Source: Pegoplata infirma (taxonomy: Eukaryota > Arthropoda > Insecta > Diptera > Anthomyiidae). From it: DNA of 64,000 nucleotides. Location of the stretch: the NCBI GenBank assembly GCA_963921195.1, contig OY992536.1, forward strand, positions 90,191,007-90,255,006, written 5' to 3'. Positions within the stretch are counted from its first letter, which is position 1. Each line of letters starts with the position of its first letter. Of this stretch, positions 36,636 to 45,790 are shown one piece after another. Made by a program: the position numbers and the translations under genes. The notes below the pieces were generated by a model. The model had not been told where the DNA came from, did no database searches, and worked only from the letters and a program-made list of their open reading frames with translations.

Positions 36636-38331
36636 GTTAGGTTAGGTTAAGAGGTTGACGTAATGTCCACAAGACCAGTTCCTGATCCAAAGTGATACCT
36701 CGAAAAGGGGGGGGGGGGGTTGGTTTTTGTTGTTGGCTGCTTTACATATTAATCATAATTCACTACTGCCTTCCTGGTAAATGATGATTTATGTCTCCAT
36801 ATATGTCTCATCGAGTTTACTTAGCCTAATATATTTAAGCATCTTCCATGGGTTGACATCTCTAAGTTCCTCCAGTTCCTGAAAGAAATAAAAGCCAAAA
36901 CAATTAAATCGAGTGCGAGATAGTGCAGGGCACTGACAAAGATAATGGAATGAATCTTCCACTATCTCTTCGTCCCCACACCATCTGCACAAGTCATCTC
37001 TTATCAATTTTAACTTTTTCAAATAAGCTTTCAAGCCAGTATGGCCTGTAATTAAACCCACATACTTCCTGAGGTCTGATTTTTCCATATAAAGTAGTGT
37101 TTTCTGGATACTTTTTCCACCGCGAGTCCACAAGGCCTTCGTTTGGATACAGTCCTGGCTGCTTTCCCATTTCAAATCTTCCTGTCGTTCAAATGTTCTC
37201 CGTATTTCGGAATAAATTGCATCCAGGCCCGGATGCACGTCGGTCGTTATTGAACTTAATGGTAAAACTGCTCCCATACGAGCTAACTCGTCAGCTTTCT
37301 CGTTTCCTGGAATATTCTGATGACCTGGAACCCAGCACAGTCTTAAAGAGTGTTGTTCGATGAGAGCCATAAGCTCTTGGCGACAACGGCTGACAACCTT
37401 TGATCGAATATTCCTGTTATATAGTGCCTTTAAAGCCGCCTGACTATCAATGTAAATAATGATCTCACTGGAGTAGATCGGCCTCATTAAAATAAGTCTG
37501 GCTGCCTCTGACACTGCATGCAGTTCCGCCTGAAAAATATTACAGCTGTCCTGTATCCTTGAACTGTGTTCAATTCCCAGTTTCTCACAGTAGACACCGC
37601 TACCTGTTCCCTGTGGCATCTTTGATCCATCCGTGTAGATTGCAATGTGCTTTTCCCCAACAGGTGGATTTTCCCAGAATACTCTAGATGGTATTTCAAT
37701 TGTTATACCTGCATCCCACACGATATGTGGAGTCATATAATCAGTCACACAGTCATCATATCGATGGTCTCGTATGAGTTTTGTGTGTCCATAGTCTCGA
37801 ACTTTCAGCGCGCAGTTTTGACTTAGTCTCAGCTGTGTCCTAAGTGCGTATTCCTGGATGTAAAGATCCAAAGATGGCAAGTCCAGAATCCTACTTAGAC
37901 CATGTGTGGATGTTGTCCTTCGTGCTCCAGTGATACTTAAGGCGGCCACTCTATTAACCCTGTTCAGGTACGTGGCGTGCGTGCTCTTTCCTACAATAGG
38001 CCACCACACTACTGCACCATGTGCCAGTGTTGGTCTAACAATTGCCGTGAATATCCAGTGTATAAGTCTTGGTTTAAGACCCCATGTGTTTCCAATAATT
38101 CTCTGACAAGTATACATGGCTGCATACGCCTTTTTCACTCTCTCCTTTAGGTTTTCGAGCCAGTTCAATTTCCTATCAAAGATTATGCCAAGAAACTTGG
38201 CACTATCAGACAGTGTCAGACACGTTCCCCCAATATGTGGTAATCGAAATTCAGGTATTTTTCTCCTCCTTGTGAAGAGAACCGTTTCCGTTTTCTGAGG
38301 ATTTATTCCTAGTCCACAGGCCGAGGCCCAC
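36636..38331 (-). mobile_element. 5'-truncated non-LTR retrotransposon inserted in env
   Basis: A 1.7-kb LINE fragment with the same orientation as its host. It lacks the 5' UTR, ORF1, endonuclease and the RT catalytic core, and starts within the RT thumb. It ends in a short CCTAA-type repeat (minus strand) rather than poly(A). The 13-bp flanking duplication supports target-primed insertion with 5' truncation. The RNase H domain suggests the I/LOA-type branch of the Jockey-I superfamily; the clade was not tested. A run of 13 G occurs in the 3' UTR (36707-36719). Confidence 0.88.
36789..38331 (-). CDS. LINE ORF2 C-terminal fragment: RT thumb, RNase H, zinc knuckle
   Basis: About 513 codons of the distal part of a LINE polyprotein. 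The first about 180 residues are RT thumb (T-E-T-V-L-F, F-L-G-I-I-F-D, R-P-T-L-A-H-G). RNase H follows with its acidic set visible: Y-T-D-G-S, A-E-L-H-A-V, Y-I-D-S-Q-A-A-L and the G-N-E-K-A-D-E-L-A segment after W-V-P-G-H. The C-terminus carries a cysteine motif C-R-W-C...H-Y-L-C-Q-C typical of these elements. RT catalytic residues are missing because of 5' truncation, so it cannot retrotranspose alone. The frame is fused in frame at its start to the env signal-peptide segment (38332-38540), giving a 583-codon chimera that begins at 38540. Confidence 0.88.
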
Positions 38332-38540
38332 TCAATCTCTTTAGTCTTCTTTTCAATTAAATTTACTTTTATTTCAAGTGTTGTTAAATTTATATTTGTC
38401 ATGATATTAACATATCCATCTATGATTTTAGTTTTACCCATATGGTAGAAATAGAATCCACCGTATCCATTCATTACTTCAATATTCATTCCCAGCACCA
38501 ATGGTACCAAAAGACTACAAAAAACAGTACAATGTTTCAT
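38332..38540 (-). pseudogene. env: env, N-terminal part with signal peptide
   Basis: Starts at Met 38540, 79 bp after the pol stop. It opens with a hydrophobic signal-peptide-like stretch (L-L-V-P-L-V-L-G about residues 10-17). About 65 residues later it runs into the LINE at the duplicated site 38332-38344. Beyond the LINE the same frame resumes at 36622. Position after pol and the signal peptide fit env. Confidence 0.82.
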
Positions 38541-38619
38541 TAGTGTAATTCAAATCAAAGATTGTGACGTTAAGACTATTCCTATTTAAGATTTTATAAA
38601 ACAAAACTAATCTAATGCC

Positions 38620-41600
38620 TTATTTGGAACTTTCGTAAAATTTTTTAACGAGATTTCTTGGTACTCTCCTTATTCTATTCTTATTTTTTATTGTCACGTT
38701 TGCTTTCGAACTTTTTATTACTCTAAAAGGTCCTAGGTAGGTATTTTGCAATTTTTTATTAACTGACAAATTTTTTATTAAAACTTTATCTCCCACATTT
38801 ATTTCAATATCATCCCCTCTTACCCCTTTTCTGTCATATATTTCTTTTGATTTTTCCTTAGCTTTTATTAAATTTTTACTAACTTGTTCTTCTATGTTTT
38901 TGATATTGTTTGAAATTCTTTTCACGTAATCATGTACGGTCTCCAAATCAATATTATTAATACCACTCGGTTTGTTAGCATTTCTTCCAAACAGAATCTC
39001 GTGAGGGGTAAATCCCGTTGCTGAGTGTATTGTGGTATTATAGCAGAAACCTGCAAATTTTAGGGCTTCATCCCAATCATCTTTATTGAAATCAACTGTA
39101 TTAAGGTATTCTTTCAATCTGCCATGGATTCTTTCTACTGATCCATTAGCTTGTGGATGTGCTACACTTGTAGTTATGTGATTAATTTTAAAAATTTTTG
39201 CCAAATTTTTGAACAGTTCATTACAGAATTCTGTTCCATTATCGGTTAATATAATTTTAGGAATACCAAAATAGGTTATCCAATCTTCTACAAATTTTCT
39301 TGCGACCGATTCCGCAAATTTATCCTTAATCGGGATAAATCGTACGTATTTAGATAAATTATCTTGTATACTAAGGGAATAATAGTTACCGCTGTTAGAT
39401 ATCGGATAAGGCCCAGTTAGGTCCATACTAACTTGTTCTAGCCCATGAGAAGCGTTCGAAACAATTTGCATTGGCAATCTCGTTGGTTGTCTATTTATTT
39501 TTCCCAATTGACAATTTTTACAGTTCTTTACATATTCACCAACCATTTTATTTAAGTTTTTCCAAGTGTATCTTTCCCTAATTTTGTCAACAGTGGCTTT
39601 CTGGCCCACATGACCCCTAATTAGACTGTCATGATTTTCTTTTATTATATTCCATTTTTGTTTTTCATTTATAATTTCAATTTTATCCCCATTATTTTCA
39701 ATGCTATCATTATTACACTGTTCATCCAGTCCACCTTGAACATTTTCAGTTTGGTCATTTTCAACTTGCTCATTTTCAATTTGTTCATTTTCTTCTTGAA
39801 CATTTTCATTTTGAATTTGTTTATCTTCAATTTGTTCATTTTCAGTTTGTTCATTTTCTTCTTGAACATTTTCACTTTGGTCTTTTATTTCTTCGACCAC
39901 TACTCTATCTTTATTTATTTTTAAATTTCTATTTGCATGTGTATGATTTATACCATCTTCACAATTACAAGAGCATTTCTTTTTCTTTTTAATGTTCCTT
40001 GTCGTTATATACACCTGACGACTCAATTGGTCTGCAACGACATTTTCTAAACCCTTTTTATATTCAATTTCATACGTGTATTCTTCCAATTTTAGCCTCC
40101 ATCGTATTAGTCTAGAACCAGGATCTTTGACATTAAACAACCAAATCAATGGTCTATGATCGGTTCTTATTTTAAATTTCGTACCATACAAATATGGTCT
40201 GAAAACCTTAACAGCCCAAATTATGGCTAAGCATTCTTTTTCTGTCGTGCTGTAGTTAGACTCTGCTGAATTGAGTCCTCTACTAATATATTGTATGGGT
40301 AAATCCTTCCCATCAAATTCCTGCGACAATACAGCTCCTAAACCTAAATTTGAAGCGTCTGTTGTCACAATGAATTGCTTTTTAAAATTCGGGTATTGTA
40401 ATACAGGTTCTTTAGTTAACAAATTTTTTAATTTCAAGAAACTCTTTTCTTGTTCTTCCCCCCAGAAAAAGTCAATACCTTTCCTTGTTAATTTCTGTAT
40501 TGGCTCTGCAATTTGATTATAATTTTTTATGAATTTTCGATAATAGTTTGTCATTCCCAAAAATGACTGAATACCCTTAATATTCGTAGGAGGTTTAATT
40601 TCATTTATTGCCCTAACTTTTTCAGGGTTTGGTTTAACTCCATTTTCCCCAATAACATGCCCCAAATAAGCTACTTCTTTTCTTAAGAATTCACTTTTAT
40701 CCGCTTGCAATTTTAAATTTGCTTTACGCAGCTGTTCAAAGACTTCTTTTAATTTGTCATTATGGTCCTTCAAATCAGTACCATAAACTACAATATCGTC
40801 CATATAGACGAAACATTTTATACCCTTTAATCCACTCAGAACAATATCCATCATTCTTTGAAAAATGCTCGGTGCATTCTTCAACCCAAATGGCATTCTG
40901 TTAAATTCAAAATGACCCTGAGGAGTAGTAAAAGCAGTTTTTTCCTTATCATTTTTATCCATCAATATTTGATGGAACCCAGACGTTAAGTCCAATGTTG
41001 TAAAATACTTTGCAGTTCCCAACTGATCAAGTATTTCCGAAATATTTGGTATTGGATACGAATCCGATATTGTACAGTTATTTAACTTCCTATAGTCAAT
41101 AACCATTCTCCATTTAATTTTACCTGACGCGTCTGACTTTTTTGGAACTATCCACACAGGAGAATTCCAAGGGGACACAGAATTTTTTATTATTCCTTCT
41201 TGAGACAACTTCTCAATTTCTTTCTCAACTTCTTTTTCATGAATTTTAGGGTATCTATACGATTTTGTGTAAATCGGTTTACAACTTTCCTCAGTTCGTA
41301 TCTGACATTTTATAATTTCAGTTGAAGTCAACCTTTCCCCTTGAACGATGAACAAATCAATATACGAAGTAATTAATTTTCTTATAGAACCTTGTTCTTC
41401 ATCATTCAAATGCTCAAGCCTCAAAGACGCTTGAACTAAATCAACTTTCCTTTTTAGTTTCGAATCAGATTCATTCTCGAAAATGTTTATAACATTAACA
41501 GTTTTATTCTCTCTCCTGGTCAGGGAATCACTATGAAACTCACTGCCATTTTCATTCTCAGATACACTTTTATTTTTAGTCACGGCCAGGGAATCATTCT

Positions 41601-42513
41601 GAAACTCACTGCCATTTTTACCTTTAACCTTTTCATTTTTAACCTTTTTATTTTTTCTCTTGGTCAGGGAATCACTATGAAACTCACTGCCATTTTCATT
41701 TTTAACCATATTTTTATTTTTACCTTTAACCTTTTCATTTTTAACCTTTTTATTTTTCCTCTTGGTCAGGGAATCACTATGAAACTCACTGCCATTTTCA
41801 TTTTTAACCATATTTTTATTTTTAATCTTTGTCATATTTTCATACGATTCTTCTTCGGAACCTACTGATTCTTCCATTATGAAATTTTCCAATGAATCGA
41901 CTTTTAACATGTCGACTTCACTTAATTTTAATTCATCATTACTTTTGTTCACAATGCTCACTAGGCATTGATTTTTAACAATTTTACTTAAGCAGTTTGG
42001 TATAATGTACTTTTCGGATTCAGTTTTTTCAATTACTAAATCCGCACCATCCTCATAAGTTCCATTTACACTGACAAAACGAAAACATTCGCTCCTTGGT
42101 GGAATGTTCGCATTATCGAAATTTCTTAAGCGATAAGCTTTATTTTTTAATTTAAAAATATTTTCCTTATAGTCAATTTGGCAATTATTTGTTTTCAAAA
42201 AATCTATCCCCAATATACCATCAATATTTTTTAACATGTCGTTCGAGACGACATGGAAATCCCATTCAAAATTTTCGCAACAGCTTTTGTTTTCAGCAAG
42301 ATTTTCGACAATACAAAATCTTACTGAAGAAAGACCTATACTTCGGACTTCCTTGTTTCCTATACCTAAAATGTTAATATATGTGCTTTTGTCAACTTCA
42401 TTTTCATAAACGCATTGAGATTTAATAATGCTTATAGTAGCTCCAGTGTCTACAATCATATTGTACAAGGCATTTTTATATTTTATTACTACATGAGGGC
42501 TTTGATGAACCAT
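38620..42513 (-). CDS. pol: Pol polyprotein: protease, reverse transcriptase, RNase H, integrase
   Basis: 1297 codons from the first Met, open back to 42555 where the -1 frameshift site lies, so it is probably made as Gag-Pol. Aspartic protease has D-T-G-A at residues 22-25. RT spans about 400-600, with the first catalytic Asp at 508 (L-D-L-T-S-G) and Y-M-D-D at 570-573. RNase H acidic residues are near 719, 758 and 785. The integrase zinc finger is H961, H968, C998, C1001, and the D-D-35-E triad is D1031, D1091, E1127 (H-P-Q-A-N-G-S-V-E). No internal stop. Two features are unusual: tandem repeats of the N-G-S-E-F-H-S-D-S-L-T type at 230-335, between protease and RT, and a Glu/Gln/Asn-rich repeat at 878-925, between RNase H and integrase. 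These lengthen it beyond the roughly 1000-1050 residues usual for gypsy Pol. Confidence 0.95.
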   Translation of the reverse strand: MVHQSPHVVIKYKNALYNMIVDTGATISIIKSQCVYENEVDKSTYINILGIGNKEVRSIGLSSVRFCIVENLAENKSCCENFEWDFHVVSNDMLKNIDGILGIDFLKTNNCQIDYKENIFKLKNKAYRLRNFDNANIPPRSECFRFVSVNGTYEDGADLVIEKTESEKYIIPNCLSKIVKNQCLVSIVNKSNDELKLSEVDMLKVDSLENFIMEESVGSEEESYENMTKIKNKNMVKNENGSEFHSDSLTKRKNKKVKNEKVKGKNKNMVKNENGSEFHSDSLTKRKNKKVKNEKVKGKNGSEFQNDSLAVTKNKSVSENENGSEFHSDSLTRRENKTVNVINIFENESDSKLKRKVDLVQASLRLEHLNDEEQGSIRKLITSYIDLFIVQGERLTSTEIIKCQIRTEESCKPIYTKSYRYPKIHEKEVEKEIEKLSQEGIIKNSVSPWNSPVWIVPKKSDASGKIKWRMVIDYRKLNNCTISDSYPIPNISEILDQLGTAKYFTTLDLTSGFHQILMDKNDKEKTAFTTPQGHFEFNRMPFGLKNAPSIFQRMMDIVLSGLKGIKCFVYMDDIVVYGTDLKDHNDKLKEVFEQLRKANLKLQADKSEFLRKEVAYLGHVIGENGVKPNPEKVRAINEIKPPTNIKGIQSFLGMTNYYRKFIKNYNQIAEPIQKLTRKGIDFFWGEEQEKSFLKLKNLLTKEPVLQYPNFKKQFIVTTDASNLGLGAVLSQEFDGKDLPIQYISRGLNSAESNYSTTEKECLAIIWAVKVFRPYLYGTKFKIRTDHRPLIWLFNVKDPGSRLIRWRLKLEEYTYEIEYKKGLENVVADQLSRQVYITTRNIKKKKKCSCNCEDGINHTHANRNLKINKDRVVVEEIKDQSENVQEENEQTENEQIEDKQIQNENVQEENEQIENEQVENDQTENVQGGLDEQCNNDSIENNGDKIEIINEKQKWNIIKENHDSLIRGHVGQKATVDKIRERYTWKNLNKMVGEYVKNCKNCQLGKINRQPTRLPMQIVSNASHGLEQVSMDLTGPYPISNSGNYYSLSIQDNLSKYVRFIPIKDKFAESVARKFVEDWITYFGIPKIILTDNGTEFCNELFKNLAKIFKINHITTSVAHPQANGSVERIHGRLKEYLNTVDFNKDDWDEALKFAGFCYNTTIHSATGFTPHEILFGRNANKPSGINNIDLETVHDYVKRISNNIKNIEEQVSKNLIKAKEKSKEIYDRKGVRGDDIEINVGDKVLIKNLSVNKKLQNTYLGPFRVIKSSKANVTIKNKNRIRRVPRNLVKKFYESSK

Positions 42514-42539
42514 GGAATACGCTGCCTCTGTGGCGATTC

Positions 42540-42827
42540 CTACTGTCGAAAATTTTTATTTTCGGAATTGTCACTATTGCAGTTTCTCGCAATATGACCT
42601 GGTTTTCTGCATTTAAAGCAGACAATTTTATTGTCTTTATTTTCACTATCTTTAGCAGAGTTATTCGTACTTTTTCCCTCCTTTTTATTTCTAAAGTAAC
42701 ATTTATTATCGGTATGCCCGATCTTTTTACAGATACCACATTTTATCTGTCCTGTGTTTACACTCATCAGATTTCTATTTGAAAAATCTGGTCGGTTATA
42801 CTTTGGGTCTACACCTCCTGTAGCCAT
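42540..42827 (-). CDS. gag: Gag remnant: nucleocapsid with two CCHC zinc knuckles
   Basis: 95 codons. Two perfect C-x2-C-x4-H-x4-C knuckles are present, C-G-I-C-...-H-...-C (about residues 30-43) and C-F-K-C-...-H-...-C (about 70-83), with Lys/Asn-rich linkers. Knuckles bind genomic RNA. The frame meets a stop at 42876-42878, only 16 codons above this Met. The capsid and matrix-like regions, normally 300 or more residues in gypsy-type Gag, are therefore absent from this copy. Two explanations are possible: a deletion, or an element that uses Gag from intact relatives. The last codons overlap pol at the slippery site. Confidence 0.85.
   Translation of the reverse strand: MATGGVDPKYNRPDFSNRNLMSVNTGQIKCGICKKIGHTDNKCYFRNKKEGKSTNNSAKDSENKDNKIVCFKCRKPGHIARNCNSDNSENKNFRQ
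42549..42555 (-). promoter_or_regulatory. -1 ribosomal frameshift heptamer A AAT TTT
   Basis: In the gag frame the minus strand reads AAA AAT TTT CGA CAG TAG: an X-XXY-YYZ heptamer 7 bases before the gag stop. Slipping back one base enters the pol frame, whose last upstream stop (42558-42556) is exactly before the heptamer. Spacing, phase and position all agree with Gag-Pol frameshifting. Confidence 0.88.
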
Positions 42828-42879
42828 TTTATTTTTTTTTTTTTTTATATTTGATCTGAATAAAAAGGACTTATTTTAC

Positions 42880-43812
42880 TTTATATATTTTCCTGACTTA
42901 AGTAATTACAAGGCTTTTTTCATTCGTACTTAATTAAAAATAACTTATCTTACATCAAAATTACTGCTGTCATGCTCCGTTTCTTCCTTCCTTCCTTCTT
43001 TGTTTGTTTTGGCTTAAAGATTGTGTTGTAAGTAGGTACGGTAGTTTTTGCTCGGCTGACGGTTCTCGGCTGACCGTTTCTTCCTTCTTTGTTAGTTTTA
43101 TTCTTAACTTTTTCACTTTTTGTCTTCCTTTTCCAGTTTTATTTCAATTTTAGTTTTATTTCAATTTTTTAATTTTCAATTTTTAGTTTTAATTTTAACT
43201 TTTTTACTTTTTGTCTTACTTTTTTAGTTTTATTTCAATTTTAGTTTTATTTCAGTTTTTAATTTGATTTCACTTTTTAGTTTTAATTTTTACTTTTTTA
43301 GTTTTTGTCTTCCTTTTTTTTAGTTTTATTTCAATTTTTTAATTTTCAATTTTTAGTTTTAATTTTAACTTTTTTACTTTTTGTCTTACTTTTTTAGTTT
43401 TATTTCAATTTTAGTTTTATTTCAGTTTTAGTTTGATTTCACTTTTTAGTTTTAATTTTTACTTTTTTAGTTTTTGTCTTCCTTTTTTTTAGTTTTATTT
43501 CAATTTTTTAATTTTCAATTTTTAGTTTTAATTTTAACTTTTTTACTTTTTGTCTTACTTTTTTAGTTTTATTTCAATTTTAGTTTTATTTCAGTTTTTA
43601 GTTTGATTTCACTTTTTAGTTTTAATTTTTACTTTTTTAGTTTTTGTCTTCCTTTTTTTTTTAGTTTTATTTCAATTTTTAGTTTTAATTTTAACTTTTT
43701 TAATTTTTCAGTTTTATTTTAATTTTAGTTTTATATCAGTTTTTAGTTTGATTTCAATTTTTAGTTTTAATTTTAGTTTTTTCTTAATTTTACCGCTGCC
43801 ACCAGTTTTATC
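42880..43812 (-). other. element leader in place of 5' UTR and gag start
   Basis: No frame longer than a few dozen codons. Mostly the T-rich tandem repeat described separately. In minus orientation the first inner bases after the LTR are GATAAAACTGGTGGCAGCGG; any primer-binding site must lie here, but the matching tRNA is not clear to me. Confidence 0.6.
43121..43790. repeat. ~170-185 bp T-rich tandem repeats in the LTR-element leader
   Basis: TGTCTTCCTT recurs at 43121, 43306, 43475 and 43645. Units consist of TTTTAGTTTTATTTCAATTT variants, i.e. purine-only-like runs of AAAT/AAAC on the coding strand. Confidence 0.85.
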
Positions 43813-44333
43813 TGTTACGTTTAAATGGGAAGTGAGTCTCAAGTTTTTTAATGATAAGCTCTAAAGCCAAGCCACCATAAGCCAACGCATACAAACACAT
43901 ATAAATGGTCATTACTTGCAGCCATGAAACGAATGTTTACATAGCGTCTCAAGTAACGAAGTATGGGATGATGAAATGTTCTTTACCGAAAAGATTCTTT
44001 GTTTACATTAACTGTGAACAAAGACGGTCTTAAACTTATTCGTTGAATAAGTTGCCTTTTAGCATTTCAGTTGTTTACGATTTTTGGATACGTAAGCAGA
44101 ATATGTTTTATAATCACAAGCAGAATATGTACTTTTGAGATGGTACGATATTCGTTTCATATTCCATAGAATAACAATTCTATTGCAAATATACATACTT
44201 TTGAGTTGGTATGTACATTCCTGGAATCATGTGATCAGATGCAATACATACATATTTTTGAGATAATATATACGTTTGCTAGATCAATATATATATATAT
44301 ATTTATAAACATAAATAAGCCATCAGCTTAACA
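43813..44333 (-). repeat. 5' LTR (521 bp)
   Basis: TGTTACG...CTTAACA, followed by CATT (44334-44337). Has the 103-bp segment once and one extra AT pair in the ATAT run compared with the 3' LTR. Confidence 0.95.
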
Positions 44334-44405
44334 CATTTTTACTATATAAAATCCTCAGATTCTGAAATATTTTTTTGCACTTTTTTAAATTTCATAATCA
44401 CTTAC

Positions 44406-44703
44406 CATAGATATGATTGCGACAATGAAAGGCTATACATGATTTCTCGTTGAATGTAATGTTGACATGTGTATATTTTGAAATGTTGCGCAGCAGATGT
44501 AATTGTACAATGTTCCGATGGAATGACCCTAAATTATCGAGTGTGGTCTTGATTTTAACAATATATACCGCTGACGGGGGTGATGGAATTGATTGAGATG
44601 TTGAATCGGATTTAAATACACCAACACTATTGTCATATAGTTTGTTGGAATGCACATTATGAATGGAGTCACTATAGTATAAATGCTTATTAACAAAATC
44701 CTT
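44406..44703 (-). CDS. exon-like open frame of unknown family
   Basis: An open frame of about 100 codons ends exactly at a strong donor (G|GTAAGTG, 44405-44399). Amino-acid composition is ordinary (S-I-P-S-P-P-S, N-L-G-S-F-H, H-L-L-R-N, C-I-A-F-H-C), unlike the Lys/Asn/Phe frames of the AT-rich flanks. The upstream border is unclear: TTATACTATAG at 44672 or AAAAAG at 44706 could serve as acceptors, and a stop at 44710-44712 limits the frame. It lies between the minisatellite and the right end of the mariner-like element (45005), so it may be a transposon-borne or captured exon. I recognise no domain. Confidence 0.35.
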
Positions 44704-45007
44704 TTCTTTTTAATTTCTGAAAATTTTATAAGTAAATTGAATTAATTTATTATTTTTTTAATTTAATTTTTTGTTTCTTACCTTTTTCTAAAATGAAAAT
44801 TCACAATGACACTAAAAAAACAAAATAAAACTAAATTCGAAATTTTATATTTTTTTCTTAGTAAACCTTACATGGTTTATTGTTGAAATTGTAAAGTAAA
44901 ATTATACTGGCTGCATAGGTAATAAGTCGTGGCTTTTGAGTTCCATACATAAATAATTTACCTAAGCCAGCCTAGATAACGTTACCTCGACTTTTTTTTT
45001 CTGTGTA

Positions 45008-45790
45008 AATAATACAATTTTATCAATATTTAATTTTATTTGCTATAGCTAAGCCCCCAAAAGGTTCGGAAAGAAAAAAATCGCATTTTCTAATATTTTT
45101 TTTTTCGAACAGTCCCATCATCTTGGTCAATGAACTTCACACGGCATAAAAATGTTTCATTTTCTAAACAAATAGGCAAAAAAATTAAATAAAATATGTT
45201 TTTCTGGGGTTTTGTAAGTTTTCAGGGGGGAACTTTTTTTCATCTGGTCCGATTTTCCCATTTCGGAACTTAACCAGCCTATGACCATAAGGCGTATTCG
45301 TGCCAGCAGATTAGCACGTTTATTTTGGATCGTATCGTGTCTTCTACAGACGGAAAGACGAACATCGCTTACAATCAATCACTGATCAAAATAATATAAA
45401 ATCTTAATGAGGTCTAAGACCGATATTCGAATTTAGTTAATTGCGAATAAGATCATTGGTTGGATTGGCAATGAACAAACAATTTTTTTTTTTATTTTAA
45501 ATATATGTATAAAAAATATTTTAATATGTTTTAAATCCACACAAAAGATAAAACATGTAATATTAATGCAACCGAAACAAAACCGATATAATACCGGTAA
45601 AAATCCGAATAAAGGTAACGGTTTTTTATCGGTAACGGTATTTACAAATTTTTATTTCGGTATTGGTAACGGTAACGGAAGTCAATATTAAAGGGTTTTT
45701 AATCGGTAACGGTATTGAAAGGGTAACGGTAGCCAACACTGAAATAAAGACGTGGGAATTTTTTTAACGGTTGTATCTTTAAAGATACAC
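45008..45790. other. flank between nested element ends
   Basis: Contains a dispersed-repeat fragment (about 45340-45430) and, from 45570, GGTAACGGTATT-type sequence leading to the GTTGGC end at 45737. No gene. Confidence 0.5.

Larger units (their letters stand above)
33996..44333 (-). mobile_element. gypsy-group env-bearing LTR retrotransposon (errantivirus-like)
   Basis: A 10.3-kb element on the minus strand: 5' LTR 43813-44333, leader with T-rich tandem repeats, gag remnant, pol, env, 3' LTR 33996-34617. LTRs begin TG and end CA and are nearly identical outside a 103-bp tandem duplication and one AT unit, so the insertion is recent. Pol looks intact. Two lesions make it non-autonomous as it stands: the capsid part of gag is absent and env is interrupted by a LINE (36636-38331). 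Env-carrying gypsy elements are insect endogenous retroviruses. Order protease-RT-RNase H-integrase places it in Metaviridae. A primer-binding site could not be assigned: the first TGG after the LTR is 9-10 nt inside. Confidence 0.95.
30789..45005. mobile_element. third level of the nest: mariner-like, CACACAAAAAAAAATCGAGG ends
   Basis: The left end CACACAAAAAAAAATCGAGG (30789) and the right end in complement CACAGAAAAAAAAAAGTCGAGG (from 45005) both continue GTAAYRTTAYCTA. TA flanks both (30787-30788, 45006-45007). Own sequence is about 30789-31190, 31914-32200 and 44396-45005. The rest is copy A2, the minisatellite and the LTR element. The pairing is inferred from the shared terminal about 30 bp. 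Confidence 0.55.
28836..45737. mobile_element. second level of the nest: GTTGGC-ended element
   Basis: GTTGGCAACCGAAACGAATA at 28836 and, on the minus strand from 45737, GTTGGCTACCGTTACCC. Both ends continue into GGTAACGGTATT-type repeats. This is the same family as 46023-47699 and 22553-24545. The interior is interrupted by several other elements. Confidence 0.5.

Noticed and set aside
43790..43813. A specific tRNA primer-binding site next to the 5' LTR
   Set aside because: The inner sequence after the LTR contains TGGTGGCAGCGG, but it starts several bases inside and I cannot match it securely to one tRNA.
45157..45378. 73-codon minus-strand frame
   Set aside because: It lies in a decayed dispersed repeat (GACGGAAAGACGAACATCGC region) shared with 15250 and 19980; not a gene.
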